Shown in pieces: positions 1 to 7,750 of a stretch of 64,000 nucleotides of DNA. Origin of the DNA: an uncultured Christensenella sp. (lineage in GTDB: Bacteria; Bacillota; Clostridia; Christensenellales; UBA1750); the NCBI GenBank assembly GCA_905193155.1, contig CAJJNQ010000011.1, positions 1 through 64,000 of the forward strand. The letters are read 5' to 3'. Position numbers and translations under genes: made by a program. Below the pieces are notes generated by a model. The model saw only the letters and a program-made list of their open reading frames with translations, was not told where the DNA came from and made no database searches. Each line of letters starts with the position of its first letter. Position 1 is the stretch's first letter.

Positions 1-51
1 CATTATAAAGAGTTTGTGCCGTTCCGTAAAGGAGGCATTGTAATTATATAA
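1..51 (+). CDS. Possible C-terminal end of an upstream gene, cut by the window edge
   Basis: From base 1 the first frame reads HYKEFVPFRKGGIVII and stops at TAA 49-51. Sixteen residues are too few to identify a family. The inverted repeat at 46-86 overlaps the stop codon, as expected for the end of a transcription unit. This could also be a chance open frame. Confidence 0.25.
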   Translation, partial: HYKEFVPFRKGGIVII

Positions 52-86
52 ATACTATATTATATAACTCAATATAGTATTTATAT
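46..86. repeat. AT-only inverted repeat, 16-bp arms
   Basis: Bases 46-61 and 71-86 are perfect reverse complements around a 9-base loop. The stem is almost entirely A and T, so it would be weak as an intrinsic terminator, but it overlaps the stop codon of the possible upstream gene. It lies inside the AT-rich accessory patch. Confidence 0.5.
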
Positions 87-131
87 TAGTATACATTTAT
101 CTGTATTTTGTATTTTACTTTTAATTTTTTA

Positions 132-160
132 TTGACTTTAGTTCCTCCATATGATATTCT
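132..160 (+). promoter_or_regulatory. Sigma-A-type promoter for the secreted-protein gene
   Basis: TTGACT (132-137) and TATTCT (155-160) are separated by exactly 17 bases, about 90 bases before the ribosome-binding site of the gene at 253. Each hexamer fits the vegetative consensus at five of six positions. Confidence 0.5.
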
Positions 161-252
161 CTTATTGAAGAAACCACAAAGGATCTGATGCTAATGTATC
201 ACTCAAGTAGTCCCTCATTCGACTCATCGTATCGACATGAAAGGAGCTACCC

Positions 253-804
253 ATAAAAAAGACTGTTTCGTTATTTCTTATTGCGCTTCTCGTTGTAGCT
301 ATGTCTGTTACAGCCTTCGCTACCGCAAACTCTGAACCCTATCTTTTTGACGGTGATTTTTCCAACGGCGAACAGATCAATGGAAACATCGTCTATGAAG
401 CCCCTCTTCCGACCGCACATGAAGAAATTACTTTTGCTCCTCCCAGTTCTGAACGCATCTCTTCTAATGGTGATTTCCATTACTGCATTGCTTACTCTAT
501 CGAGTCGGGTTCCTTTACTGCAAATAAAACCAGTGTAAAAATCACTGCTAATGCTTATATTGGAACATGGACGGGAGAAGTTGTTTCCAATACCACAAGT
601 CACAAGTACACCTTCATCGTTTCTCCTACCAATCTCTTTGGTTCCGGTGGTGGTGAAAAGCAAGTTACCACTGGTTCTGCCAGCGCTTCTTTCAGCGTTA
701 CGAAAGGAAATTCCTACAAACTTGTAATTGAAAACAACGATGGGCTTGAACCCGGAACTTATGTCTATGGTGACGGTCATATCAGCAATATCACTGTCAA
801 CTAA
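253..804 (+). CDS. Secreted protein of unknown function, apparently starting at ATA
   Basis: The frame encodes about 183 residues. It opens with a textbook signal peptide: two lysines, a hydrophobic stretch (VSLFLIALLVVAMSV) and a TAFA cleavage site near residue 23, followed by a polar, Ser/Thr/Gly-rich domain that looks beta-rich. A strong AAAGGAG at 240-246 sits six bases before ATA (253-255). The only in-frame ATG (301) has no ribosome-binding site and would remove most of the signal peptide, and an in-frame TGA at 238-240 blocks earlier starts. ATA is therefore the likely start, or a mutated ATG. I do not recognise the mature domain. A strong terminator follows. Base composition is much more AT-rich than the chromosomal core, suggesting acquisition. 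Confidence 0.6.
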   Translation: MKKTVSLFLIALLVVAMSVTAFATANSEPYLFDGDFSNGEQINGNIVYEAPLPTAHEEITFAPPSSERISSNGDFHYCIAYSIESGSFTANKTSVKITANAYIGTWTGEVVSNTTSHKYTFIVSPTNLFGSGGGEKQVTTGSASASFSVTKGNSYKLVIENNDGLEPGTYVYGDGHISNITVN

Positions 805-816
805 TCGCTAAATCAT

Positions 817-855
817 AAGGAACGGGGATACAGCAACAATGTATCCCCGTTCCTT
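817..855 (+). terminator. Strong intrinsic terminator after the secreted-protein gene
   Basis: A perfect 15-bp stem (817-831 with 841-855) with a 9-base loop is followed by a T-rich run. It separates the secreted-protein gene from the VanZ-like gene. Confidence 0.85.
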
Positions 856-890
856 TCTTACTCAAATATCACCTGAAAGGACTGATTCTA

Positions 891-1529
891 ATGAAAAAAA
901 GCAATTCTGTTTGGATTCTTCCCTTGTGTTTTAGTTTGGAAGGAGTTCTTGCCTTCTGGTGCTTAATAAACATCTACAACGTCAACAACTATCCGCCAAT
1001 AGCTACACTCATCGGTAGTATCGCTATCGTCTGGCTTGTGAATTTAGGAATCTTTTTCCTTGCAAAAAAACTTCAACCTGATACATTAGTCTACTGGAAA
1101 AAGAATTGTTTGTGCTTTTCTTTTATCTATTATTGCCTAATTGCATTTTACATTCTATTCTTATATCGTCTTCTCCAACGATATGAAGACATGACTCCCT
1201 TCCGTACCTTTATTAGATACACAACAGCTTTTATCCAAGGACAGCTGGGCTGGCAATACATTATACAACAATATGGACTTCATTTTTTGATCTATGCACC
1301 GTTAGGTTTTTTCATTCCAAGACTTTTTTCTTATTTCCGCAGCGTAGTTCGCTTCTCGCTTTTTATGGTTGTACTTCTTGCACTGACCAGCACAATCATG
1401 GTTCTGCGCGACTGTGGCACACTCGTTTTCGATTACCTGCTTCTTTCGCTGTTTGGTTCTTTGGCTGCTTACGGATTGTGTTGGGCTCTTCCTCTACATA
1501 GAAAACAACAACCAGCTCTTGCTAAATAA
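891..1529 (+). CDS. VanZ-like integral membrane protein
   Basis: A 212-residue protein with about five or six hydrophobic segments. The features that suggest the VanZ-like family are the PFRT motif near residue 103, LIYAPLGFFIPRLF near residues 133-146 and a C-terminal FDYLLLSLFGSL segment; VanZ proteins typically have an N-x-x-PF-x-T motif, an N-x-x-x-F-x-PLG-x-x-P motif and a D-x-x-x-N-x-x-G helix. Some relatives confer teicoplanin tolerance, but most are uncharacterised, and no van genes are present here. AAAGGA lies about ten bases before the ATG. It shares the AT-rich composition of the gene upstream and is flanked by terminators on both sides, so it is probably transcribed alone. Confidence 0.6.
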   Translation: MKKSNSVWILPLCFSLEGVLAFWCLINIYNVNNYPPIATLIGSIAIVWLVNLGIFFLAKKLQPDTLVYWKKNCLCFSFIYYCLIAFYILFLYRLLQRYEDMTPFRTFIRYTTAFIQGQLGWQYIIQQYGLHFLIYAPLGFFIPRLFSYFRSVVRFSLFMVVLLALTSTIMVLRDCGTLVFDYLLLSLFGSLAAYGLCWALPLHRKQQPALAK

Positions 1530-1536
1530 TCACTAT

Positions 1537-1573
1537 CTAAAGCACACATTTTCTCGGAAGATGTGTGCTTTAG
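1537..1573 (+). terminator. Intrinsic terminator after the VanZ-like gene
   Basis: Thirteen-bp perfect stem (1537-1549 with 1561-1573) followed by a weakly T-rich stretch. It marks the right side of the AT-rich patch. Confidence 0.65.
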
Positions 1574-1699
1574 AGTATCGTCCTTGCTTTCTTTCCCAAT
1601 TCTCCGTGTTTTAAGTGCACATCTTGCGAGTGAAAGTCAAATTCTCCTGGATTTTGCTTTTCCCCGCGCGGATTGGCAGTGGTTTTTTGCGCAGCAGCG

Positions 1700-1708
1700 T
1701 GGTATACT
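1700..1708 (+). promoter_or_regulatory. Extended -10 promoter candidate for asnS
   Basis: TGGTATACT fits the TGnTATAAT extended -10 pattern and lies about 40 bases before the asnS start. No good -35 hexamer is found at 17 bases, which is tolerated by extended -10 promoters. Confidence 0.45.
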
Positions 1709-1748
1709 AGCAATAGTTTAGGAACTTTAGTTGGAGGAGAACTTTACT

Positions 1749-3140
1749 ATGGACAAGACAACGATCCGCACGCTCTACCGGCAGACCCCTGCCGACGGCA
1801 GCGTTGTGACGGTATACGGCTGGGTGCGCACCGTGCGCGACAGCAAGACCTTCGGCTTTATCGAGCTGAACGACGGCACGTTCTTCAAAAATCTCCAGGT
1901 CGTGCTGATAGATGGACGGCTGCCGGGCTTCAAGGATGCGGTGAAGCTCAGCGTCGGCACGGCCATCAAGGTCACGGGCGTGCTGGAGCTGACCCCCGGC
2001 ATGAAGCAGCCCTTTGAAATCAAGGCGGACGAGCTTTCCGTCGAGGGAACCTGCCCGGCGGATTACCCGCTGCAAAAGAAGCGCCACAGCCCGGAATTCC
2101 TGCGCACCATCGCGCACCTGCGCCCGCGCACGAATCTCTATTCCGCGGTGTTCCGCATCCGCTCGCTGGCAGCAGCGGCGATTCACAACTTCTTCCAGGA
2201 GCAGGACTTTGTTTATGTTCATACCCCGCTGATCACGGGCAGCGACTGCGAAGGCGCGGGCGAGATGTTCCGCGTAACCACGCTGGATCCCGAAAACCCG
2301 CCCCGCAAAGAGGACGGCACGGTGGACTTCAATCAGGATTTCTTCGGCAAGCCTGCAAACCTGACGGTGTCCGGCCAGCTCAACTGCGAGTGCTTCGCGC
2401 TGGCTTTCCAGAACGTCTACACCTTCGGTCCGACCTTCCGCGCCGAAAACAGCAACACCCCGCGCCACGCGGCAGAGTTCTGGATGATCGAGCCGGAAAT
2501 CGCCTTTGCTGACCTTGGCGACGACATGAAGCTGGCCGAGAGCATGGTCAAGTACATCATCCGCTATGTGCTGGAAAAGGCGCCGGAAGAGATTGACTTC
2601 CTGAACAGCTTTGTGGACAAGGGACTCAAGGAGCGCCTGGAGCATGTTGCTTCCTCCGACTTTGCCCATGTCACCTACACCGAGGCCATCGAAATTCTCG
2701 AAAAGAACAACGACAACTTTGATTACAAGGCCTACTGGGGCTGTGATTTGCAGACCGAGCACGAGCGCTTCCTGTCGGAAAAGACCTTCGGCCGGCCGGT
2801 GTTCGTCACCGACTATCCCAAGGAGATCAAGGCTTTTTATATGCGCATGAACGACGACAACAAGACCGTCGCCGCGATGGATATGCTGGTGCCCGGCATC
2901 GGCGAATTGATCGGCGGCTCCCAGCGCGAAGAGAGATACGACAAGCTGGTGGCGCGCATGCAGGAGCTGGGCCTCAAGGAAGAGGACTATTGGTGGTATT
3001 TGGAGCTGCGCAAGTTCGGTGGCGTAAAGCATGCAGGCTTCGGCATCGGCTTCGAGCGCCTCATCATGTATTTGACGGGCGTTTCCAACATCCGCGATGT
3101 GCTGCCCTTCCCGCGCACAGCGCGCAATGCGGAGTTCTAA
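1749..3140 (+). CDS. asnS: Asparaginyl-tRNA synthetase
   Basis: Cytosolic class II aminoacyl-tRNA synthetase that charges tRNA-Asn. The 463-residue length is typical. An N-terminal OB-fold anticodon-binding domain (VTVYGWVRTVRDSKTFGFIELNDG, roughly residues 15-45) is followed by the catalytic core with motif 2 (FRAENSNTPRHAAEFWMIE) and motif 3 near the end (GFGIGFERLIMYLTG). The FRAENSNTPRHAAEFWM signature separates it from AspRS. The ATG at 1749 is chosen because GGAGGAG at 1733-1739 gives ideal spacing; an in-frame TTG at 1731 would overlap that site. A terminator follows, so it appears monocistronic. Confidence 0.95.
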   Translation: MDKTTIRTLYRQTPADGSVVTVYGWVRTVRDSKTFGFIELNDGTFFKNLQVVLIDGRLPGFKDAVKLSVGTAIKVTGVLELTPGMKQPFEIKADELSVEGTCPADYPLQKKRHSPEFLRTIAHLRPRTNLYSAVFRIRSLAAAAIHNFFQEQDFVYVHTPLITGSDCEGAGEMFRVTTLDPENPPRKEDGTVDFNQDFFGKPANLTVSGQLNCECFALAFQNVYTFGPTFRAENSNTPRHAAEFWMIEPEIAFADLGDDMKLAESMVKYIIRYVLEKAPEEIDFLNSFVDKGLKERLEHVASSDFAHVTYTEAIEILEKNNDNFDYKAYWGCDLQTEHERFLSEKTFGRPVFVTDYPKEIKAFYMRMNDDNKTVAAMDMLVPGIGELIGGSQREERYDKLVARMQELGLKEEDYWWYLELRKFGGVKHAGFGIGFERLIMYLTGVSNIRDVLPFPRTARNAEF

Positions 3141-3178
3141 AAAAAACGGTTATTCCAACGCTGTTTCCGTCTTTGGGG

Positions 3179-3225
3179 CGACCCGGCGCGGCGGCCCTTT
3201 CGCCGCTGCATCGGGTCGTTTTTTT
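3179..3225 (+). terminator. Intrinsic terminator after asnS
   Basis: CGACCCG (3179-3185) pairs with CGGGTCG (3212-3218), with a further GC-rich inner stem, and is followed directly by seven T residues. Confidence 0.8.
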
Positions 3226-3364
3226 CCGCGTTCCGTTTTGTGAAATCTTTTGCTCATCTTTATGCCATCCTTGGACGGAATTAACATTTTGCCCTGTGGC
3301 GGATGGTACAATGAGTCCACCGCAAAGTGCGGGAAAAACATCGAAAAGAATGGAGAGATCACGA

Positions 3365-4471
3365 GTGGACCTTCTGATGTTGTTTCAAAACGTTCTGTCC
3401 GTGACCTGGCAGCAAATCGTCATGTGGTGCATCGGCGGACTGCTGATTTATCTGGCGATTGCCAAGGATATGGAGCCCTCGCTGCTGCTGCCCATCGGCT
3501 TCGGCGCGATTCTGGTCAACATTCCGGGTGTGGACGCCGTGCAACCGGGCGGCGCGCTGATTACGCTGTTCAAAGCGGGCATTGACAACGAGCTGTTCCC
3601 GCTGATCCTGTTCATCGGCATCGGCGCGATGATAGACTTCGGGCCGCTGCTTTCCAATCCGAAGCTGATGATCTTCGGCGCAGCGGCGCAGTTCGGCATC
3701 TTCTTTACACTGTGCCTGGCCTCGATCTTCTTCGATCTCAACGACGCGGCCTCCATTGCGGTCATCGGTGCAGCGGACGGCCCGACCTCCATCATCGTGG
3801 CGCAGGAGCTTGGCTCGAAATATCTGGGCTCCATCATGGTCGCGGCGTATTCCTATATGTCGCTGGTGCCCATCATCCAGCCGCCCATCATCAAGCTTTT
3901 GACCACGCGCAAGGAGCGCATGATCCGCATGCCCTATGAGCAGAAGGACGTTTCGCGCCTGACGCGTATCCTCTTCCCCATCATCATCACCGTCATCGCG
4001 GCGCTGATCGCGCCCAAGGCGGCTTCGCTGATCGGCTTTTTGATGTTCGGCAACCTGATCCGTGAATGCGGTGTGCTGAATTCCCTGTCCGAAACGGCGC
4101 AGAAGGTGCTGGCCAACCTGATCACGCTCTTCCTCGGCCTGACCATCGCGGTGCGCATGCAGGCCGCGGAGTTCCTCTCCCCGGAGACGCTGATGATCCT
4201 GGGGCTGGGGCTTGTGGCCTTTGTGTTCGACACGGCGGGCGGCGTGCTGTTTGCCAAATTCCTGAACCTCTTCCTCAAAAAGAAGATCAACCCCATGATC
4301 GGTGCGGCGGGCATTTCCGCCTTCCCGATGTCAGGCCGTATCGTGCATAAGATGGGCTTGCAGGAAGACCCGCAGAATTTCCTGCTGATGCACTCCATCG
4401 GCGTCAACGTCTCCGGTCAGATCGCCTCGGTCATCGCGGGCGGCCTGATTCTGATGTTCTTTGCGCATTGA
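3365..4471 (+). CDS. Sodium-ion-translocating decarboxylase, beta subunit (OadB/GcdB/MmdB family)
   Basis: A 368-residue polytopic membrane protein, close to the usual 375-430. In this family the beta subunit decarboxylates the carboxybiotin carrier and pumps sodium ions out. Family hallmarks are the DAASIAVIGAADGPTSI segment and MIGAAGISAFPMSGRIVHKMG near the C terminus, both associated with ion and proton handling. The GTG start follows GGAGAG with seven-base spacing. A tiny gamma-like gene follows 19 bases later, but there is no carboxyltransferase alpha subunit or biotin carrier in the window, so the substrate (oxaloacetate, glutaconyl-CoA or methylmalonyl-CoA) cannot be decided. Confidence 0.85.
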   Translation: MDLLMLFQNVLSVTWQQIVMWCIGGLLIYLAIAKDMEPSLLLPIGFGAILVNIPGVDAVQPGGALITLFKAGIDNELFPLILFIGIGAMIDFGPLLSNPKLMIFGAAAQFGIFFTLCLASIFFDLNDAASIAVIGAADGPTSIIVAQELGSKYLGSIMVAAYSYMSLVPIIQPPIIKLLTTRKERMIRMPYEQKDVSRLTRILFPIIITVIAALIAPKAASLIGFLMFGNLIRECGVLNSLSETAQKVLANLITLFLGLTIAVRMQAAEFLSPETLMILGLGLVAFVFDTAGGVLFAKFLNLFLKKKINPMIGAAGISAFPMSGRIVHKMGLQEDPQNFLLMHSIGVNVSGQIASVIAGGLILMFFAH

Positions 4472-4490
4472 GGAAAAGGAGGAATCATCC

Positions 4491-4631
4491 ATGCAGTTTG
4501 AACCCATGAACTTTATCCTGAACCTGCGCTATATGGGCGTGGGGTTGGCGGGCATTTTCATCGTCATCGGGCTGATTGTGCTGTGCACGATTGTTTTGGG
4601 GCGGATTTTCCCCGCGAAGAAGGCAAAATAA
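4491..4631 (+). CDS. Very small OadG-like membrane protein, probable decarboxylase gamma subunit
   Basis: A 46-residue protein with one transmembrane segment (LAGIFIVIGLIVLCTIVLG, about residues 19-37) and a short lysine-rich tail. AAAGGAGG lies about ten bases before the ATG and the gene begins 19 bases after the beta subunit. In decarboxylase pumps the gamma subunit is a short single-span protein that anchors the complex; the GLxGIFxVxGLIVLxxxxL pattern resembles OadG N termini. The usual C-terminal zinc-binding tail is absent, so this is a minimal version. The assignment rests on context and topology rather than on a long match. Confidence 0.6.
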   Translation: MQFEPMNFILNLRYMGVGLAGIFIVIGLIVLCTIVLGRIFPAKKAK

Positions 4632-4673
4632 TCCCCGGCACGTCATTTTTCCCGAAAGGAGGGACCGCGCCTC

Positions 4674-6167
4674 ATGCGCCTGCATCATTCTGCCGACGTG
4701 CACCGTACCCTGTGCAACGGGCTGATCTGTGCGCTGGTGCTGGTCTCCGTCACCTCCACCGGTCTGCTGTTCGACATGGCAAACCTGGAGGAGATCAACA
4801 TCTATACCGTGTTCGTCCTCGGCATACTGGTCACGGCTGTGTTGACGGCCAGCCGGCTTTGGAGCGTCGTGACCTCTGTGCTGGGCGTGCTGATCTTCAA
4901 TTTTCTCTTTGCCGACCCTCGTTTTTCCTTTCAGGCAGTGAATTTCGGCTATCCGCTGGACTTTGTGATTCTGGTGGGCGTTGCGCTGCTGGTGAGCACG
5001 GTCGCCAGCAACAGCGAACGACTGGCTTATCGCACAGGTATCCTTTTGCAGACGGATCAGCTCTTCCTGAAAGCTTCCGGCGTGGAGGAAATTCTCACCA
5101 TCACCGTGCAGCGTTTGCAGCAGCTGCTCAATCGCCCGGTGGTGGTTTACGCCGTCAAGGGCGACAAGCTGGACGAACCGCGCTATTACGGCGCAGCCGA
5201 CCGTGCGGACGACGACCGCGCCGCCGCCGAATGGACTTATAAGAACCTCGAACCCTCCGGCGCGCGCACGCCGCGCTTTTCCCGCGCAGGCTTTCTCTAT
5301 TCCCTCATCCGCACGGAGGATCGGCGCTATGGCGTGATCGGCGTGGCGGCGGGCGACCGGCCGATGAGCGAAATGGAAGCCAACCTGGTGCAGGCGCTGC
5401 TCAACGAATGCGCGCTGACGCTGGAACGCGATTTTTACAACCAGAAGCGGCAGGAAGCCGCCGTACAGGTGCGCAACGAGAAGCTGCGCGCCGATCTGCT
5501 GCGCTCCATCTCCCATGACCTGCGCACGCCGCTGACGAGCGTGCTGGGCAGCGCGGGACTATTGGCGGATAACGCCGACCAGCTGAGCGAACAGCAGAAG
5601 CACAAGCTCTATGTGGACATTCGGGACGACGCGCAGTGGCTGCTGGGAACCGTAGAAAACCTACTGGCCGTCACGCGCATTGAGGACGGGAAGCTTTCGC
5701 TGCGGCTTCAGCCGGAGCTGCTGGGCGAGGTCATTCCCGAAACGCTTTCGCATTTTCGCGCGCAAAACGGCCGCATTCGCTTTGAACAGGAGGACGAGCT
5801 GCTGATGGCGCGCATGGACGCGCGGCTCATCATGCAGGTCGTCACCAACCTGGTGGACAATGCGCTCAAGTATACGCCCGCAGACGCCCCCATCGTCGTG
5901 CGCACGCTGCGCCGGGACGGCATGGCCGTGGTCGAAGTCGCGGACGGCGGTCCGGGCATTCCGGACGAGGCGAAGGAAAAGGTTTTTGAAATGTTTTATA
6001 CTACCTCCAAAGGCAAGGGGGACGGTCGACGCGGTCTGGGACTTGGGCTTGCACTGTGCAAGGCGATCATCGCAGCACACGGCGGCAGCATCTGCGTACG
6101 GGATAATGCGCCGAACGGCGCGGTTTTCTCCTTTACCCTGCCGGAAGAAAGGATCGAAATGTCATGA
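4674..6167 (+). CDS. KdpD-like sensor histidine kinase without the N-terminal KdpD domain
   Basis: A 497-residue membrane sensor kinase. The N terminus has four closely spaced hydrophobic segments (about residues 12-110) resembling the DUF4118 sensor of KdpD, then a GAF-like linker, a HisKA domain with the H-box SISHDLRTPLTS (phospho-acceptor His281) and a HATPase domain with N (NLVDNALKYTP), G1 (DGGPGIP) and G2 (GLGLGLALCK) boxes. It lacks the large N-terminal KdpD/USP cytosolic domain of the classic 890-residue protein. GGAGGG precedes the ATG at 4674. The stop overlaps the start of the response regulator by four bases (ATGA), indicating translational coupling. No kdpFABC genes are nearby, so the target could be another potassium or osmotic system. 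Confidence 0.8.
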   Translation: MRLHHSADVHRTLCNGLICALVLVSVTSTGLLFDMANLEEINIYTVFVLGILVTAVLTASRLWSVVTSVLGVLIFNFLFADPRFSFQAVNFGYPLDFVILVGVALLVSTVASNSERLAYRTGILLQTDQLFLKASGVEEILTITVQRLQQLLNRPVVVYAVKGDKLDEPRYYGAADRADDDRAAAEWTYKNLEPSGARTPRFSRAGFLYSLIRTEDRRYGVIGVAAGDRPMSEMEANLVQALLNECALTLERDFYNQKRQEAAVQVRNEKLRADLLRSISHDLRTPLTSVLGSAGLLADNADQLSEQQKHKLYVDIRDDAQWLLGTVENLLAVTRIEDGKLSLRLQPELLGEVIPETLSHFRAQNGRIRFEQEDELLMARMDARLIMQVVTNLVDNALKYTPADAPIVVRTLRRDGMAVVEVADGGPGIPDEAKEKVFEMFYTTSKGKGDGRRGLGLGLALCKAIIAAHGGSICVRDNAPNGAVFSFTLPEERIEMS

Positions 6168-6859
6168 GCAACCCGATGATATTGGTCGTTGAAGACGACA
6201 GCACGGTGCAGAACCTGATCGTCACCGCGCTGGAAACGCAGGAATACCGCTACTGCACCGCGCAGGACGGCACGCAGGCCATCCTGGAAGCGGCGACTCA
6301 GCGGCCGGACATCATGCTGCTAGATCTGGGTCTTCCCGATATGGACGGTGTGGAGGTCATTCAGAAAGTGCGCACCTGGTCGGATCTGCCCATCATCGTC
6401 ATCTCCGCCCGAACCGAGGACAACGACAAGATCGATGCGCTGGACGCGGGCGCAGACGATTACCTGACCAAGCCGTTTTCGGTAGACGAGCTGCTGGCGC
6501 GGCTGCGCGTGACGCTGCGGCGGTTGAAATACATCAAGGCCTCGTCGCAGAGCGATTCCACCTTCGTCAACGGCGATTTGACGGTGGATTATGCGGCGGG
6601 TTTTGCTTATCTTCGCGGTGAGGAGCTGCACTTAACGCCCATCGAATATAAACTGCTCTGTCTGCTTTGCCGCAACGCGGGCAAGGTGCTCACGCATACC
6701 TTCATCACGCGCGAAATCTGGGGCACCGCTTTTGACAGCGACATCGCCTCGCTGCGCGTCTTTATGGCCACGCTGCGCAAAAAGATACAGCCCCGGCCGG
6801 AGGATTCGCAGTTCATTCAAACTCATGTTGGCATCGGCTACCGCATGGTCAAGCTGTAA
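6164..6859 (+). CDS. KdpE-like OmpR-family response regulator
   Basis: A 231-residue transcription regulator: receiver domain (about residues 1-118) with acidic residues EDD near the N terminus, phospho-acceptor Asp54 (MLLDLGLPDMDG), Ser/Thr in VISAR and Lys in LTKPF, followed by an OmpR/PhoB winged helix (HLTPIEYKLLCLLCRNAGKV to HVGIGYRM). It is the cognate partner of the overlapping kinase gene. KdpE proteins activate potassium-uptake operons, but the regulated genes are not visible here. Confidence 0.85.
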   Translation: MSNPMILVVEDDSTVQNLIVTALETQEYRYCTAQDGTQAILEAATQRPDIMLLDLGLPDMDGVEVIQKVRTWSDLPIIVISARTEDNDKIDALDAGADDYLTKPFSVDELLARLRVTLRRLKYIKASSQSDSTFVNGDLTVDYAAGFAYLRGEELHLTPIEYKLLCLLCRNAGKVLTHTFITREIWGTAFDSDIASLRVFMATLRKKIQPRPEDSQFIQTHVGIGYRMVKL

Positions 6860-6871
6860 GGAGGTTTCCCC

Positions 6872-7660
6872 GTGGATTTGCAGCGCACCGTGCAAAACCT
6901 GAACACACTGGCTCGTTTTTTAGGCCCGCGCGACCTGCCCGAGCCCACGCCCGAAGCGCTGAAGGAGCACACCGAGTTAGATCAATTAGACGCCGCAGTG
7001 CTCTTCGGCGGCAGCATTCTCTGCGGAGGGGATGAATTTGCCCACGCGATGCAGACAAAGCTTGCCAAACACTACATCATTGTGGGCGGCGAGGGTCACA
7101 CCACTGAAACGCTGCGTCTGGTGGCGCACGCGGCCTGCCCCGGCGTTGAAACGGCGGGGCTGCCGGAAGCCAAGGTCTTTGCGGCTTATCTTTCCGGCGC
7201 TTACGGCCTTGTGCCCGACGCGCTGGAATGCACCTCCACCAACTGCGGCAACAACATCACCCATCTGCTCGACCTGATGCGGGAAAAGGGCTTTGACTGC
7301 GGCAGCTTTCTGCTGATTCAGGATGCGTCGATGCAGCGCCGCATGGAAGCCGGGCTGCACAAATATGCCCCGGAAGCGCGCATCGTAAATTACGCGGCTT
7401 ATCAGGCGGAGTTTGCGGTGCGGGAGAATCATCTTGCCTTTGCACAGCCGATCTTCGGCATGTGGCAGCCGAAGCGCTACATCGATCTTTTGATGGGCGA
7501 AATTCCGCGCCTGCGCGATGATGCGGACGGCTACGGGCCGAACGGACGCGGATTCATCGCCCATGTTGACATTCCACCCGAAGTAGAAGCTGCTTTTGCC
7601 GAGTTGCGCAACGATTTTTCCGTCCGTGAGGCCAATCCGCTCTATGCTTCCCGCGCGTGA
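6872..7660 (+). CDS. ydcF: YdcF family protein (DUF218, SAM-binding-like)
   Basis: A 262-residue cytosolic protein that matches the E. coli YdcF layout. Characteristic motifs are FGGSILCGGDEFAHAM, GGEGHTTETLR, CTSTNCGNNI and LIQDASMQRRM. E. coli YdcF is reported to bind S-adenosylmethionine, but its role is unknown. The GTG start is preceded by AAGGAGG and lies 12 bases after the response regulator, so it is probably cotranscribed with it, though a functional link is not evident. Confidence 0.75.
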   Translation: MDLQRTVQNLNTLARFLGPRDLPEPTPEALKEHTELDQLDAAVLFGGSILCGGDEFAHAMQTKLAKHYIIVGGEGHTTETLRLVAHAACPGVETAGLPEAKVFAAYLSGAYGLVPDALECTSTNCGNNITHLLDLMREKGFDCGSFLLIQDASMQRRMEAGLHKYAPEARIVNYAAYQAEFAVRENHLAFAQPIFGMWQPKRYIDLLMGEIPRLRDDADGYGPNGRGFIAHVDIPPEVEAAFAELRNDFSVREANPLYASRA

Positions 7661-7750
7661 TTTCTTTCCCGCTTGCAATCCCCGCGGGGTGGGATTATAC
7701 TTCTTTGTGGACAAATTTCCGCCCGTTGCGGCGGCAGAAGGAGCGGCTCT

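Noticed and set aside
1707..3032. 441-codon open frame on the - strand opposite asnS
   Set aside because: Antisense shadow of asnS, with no supported start.
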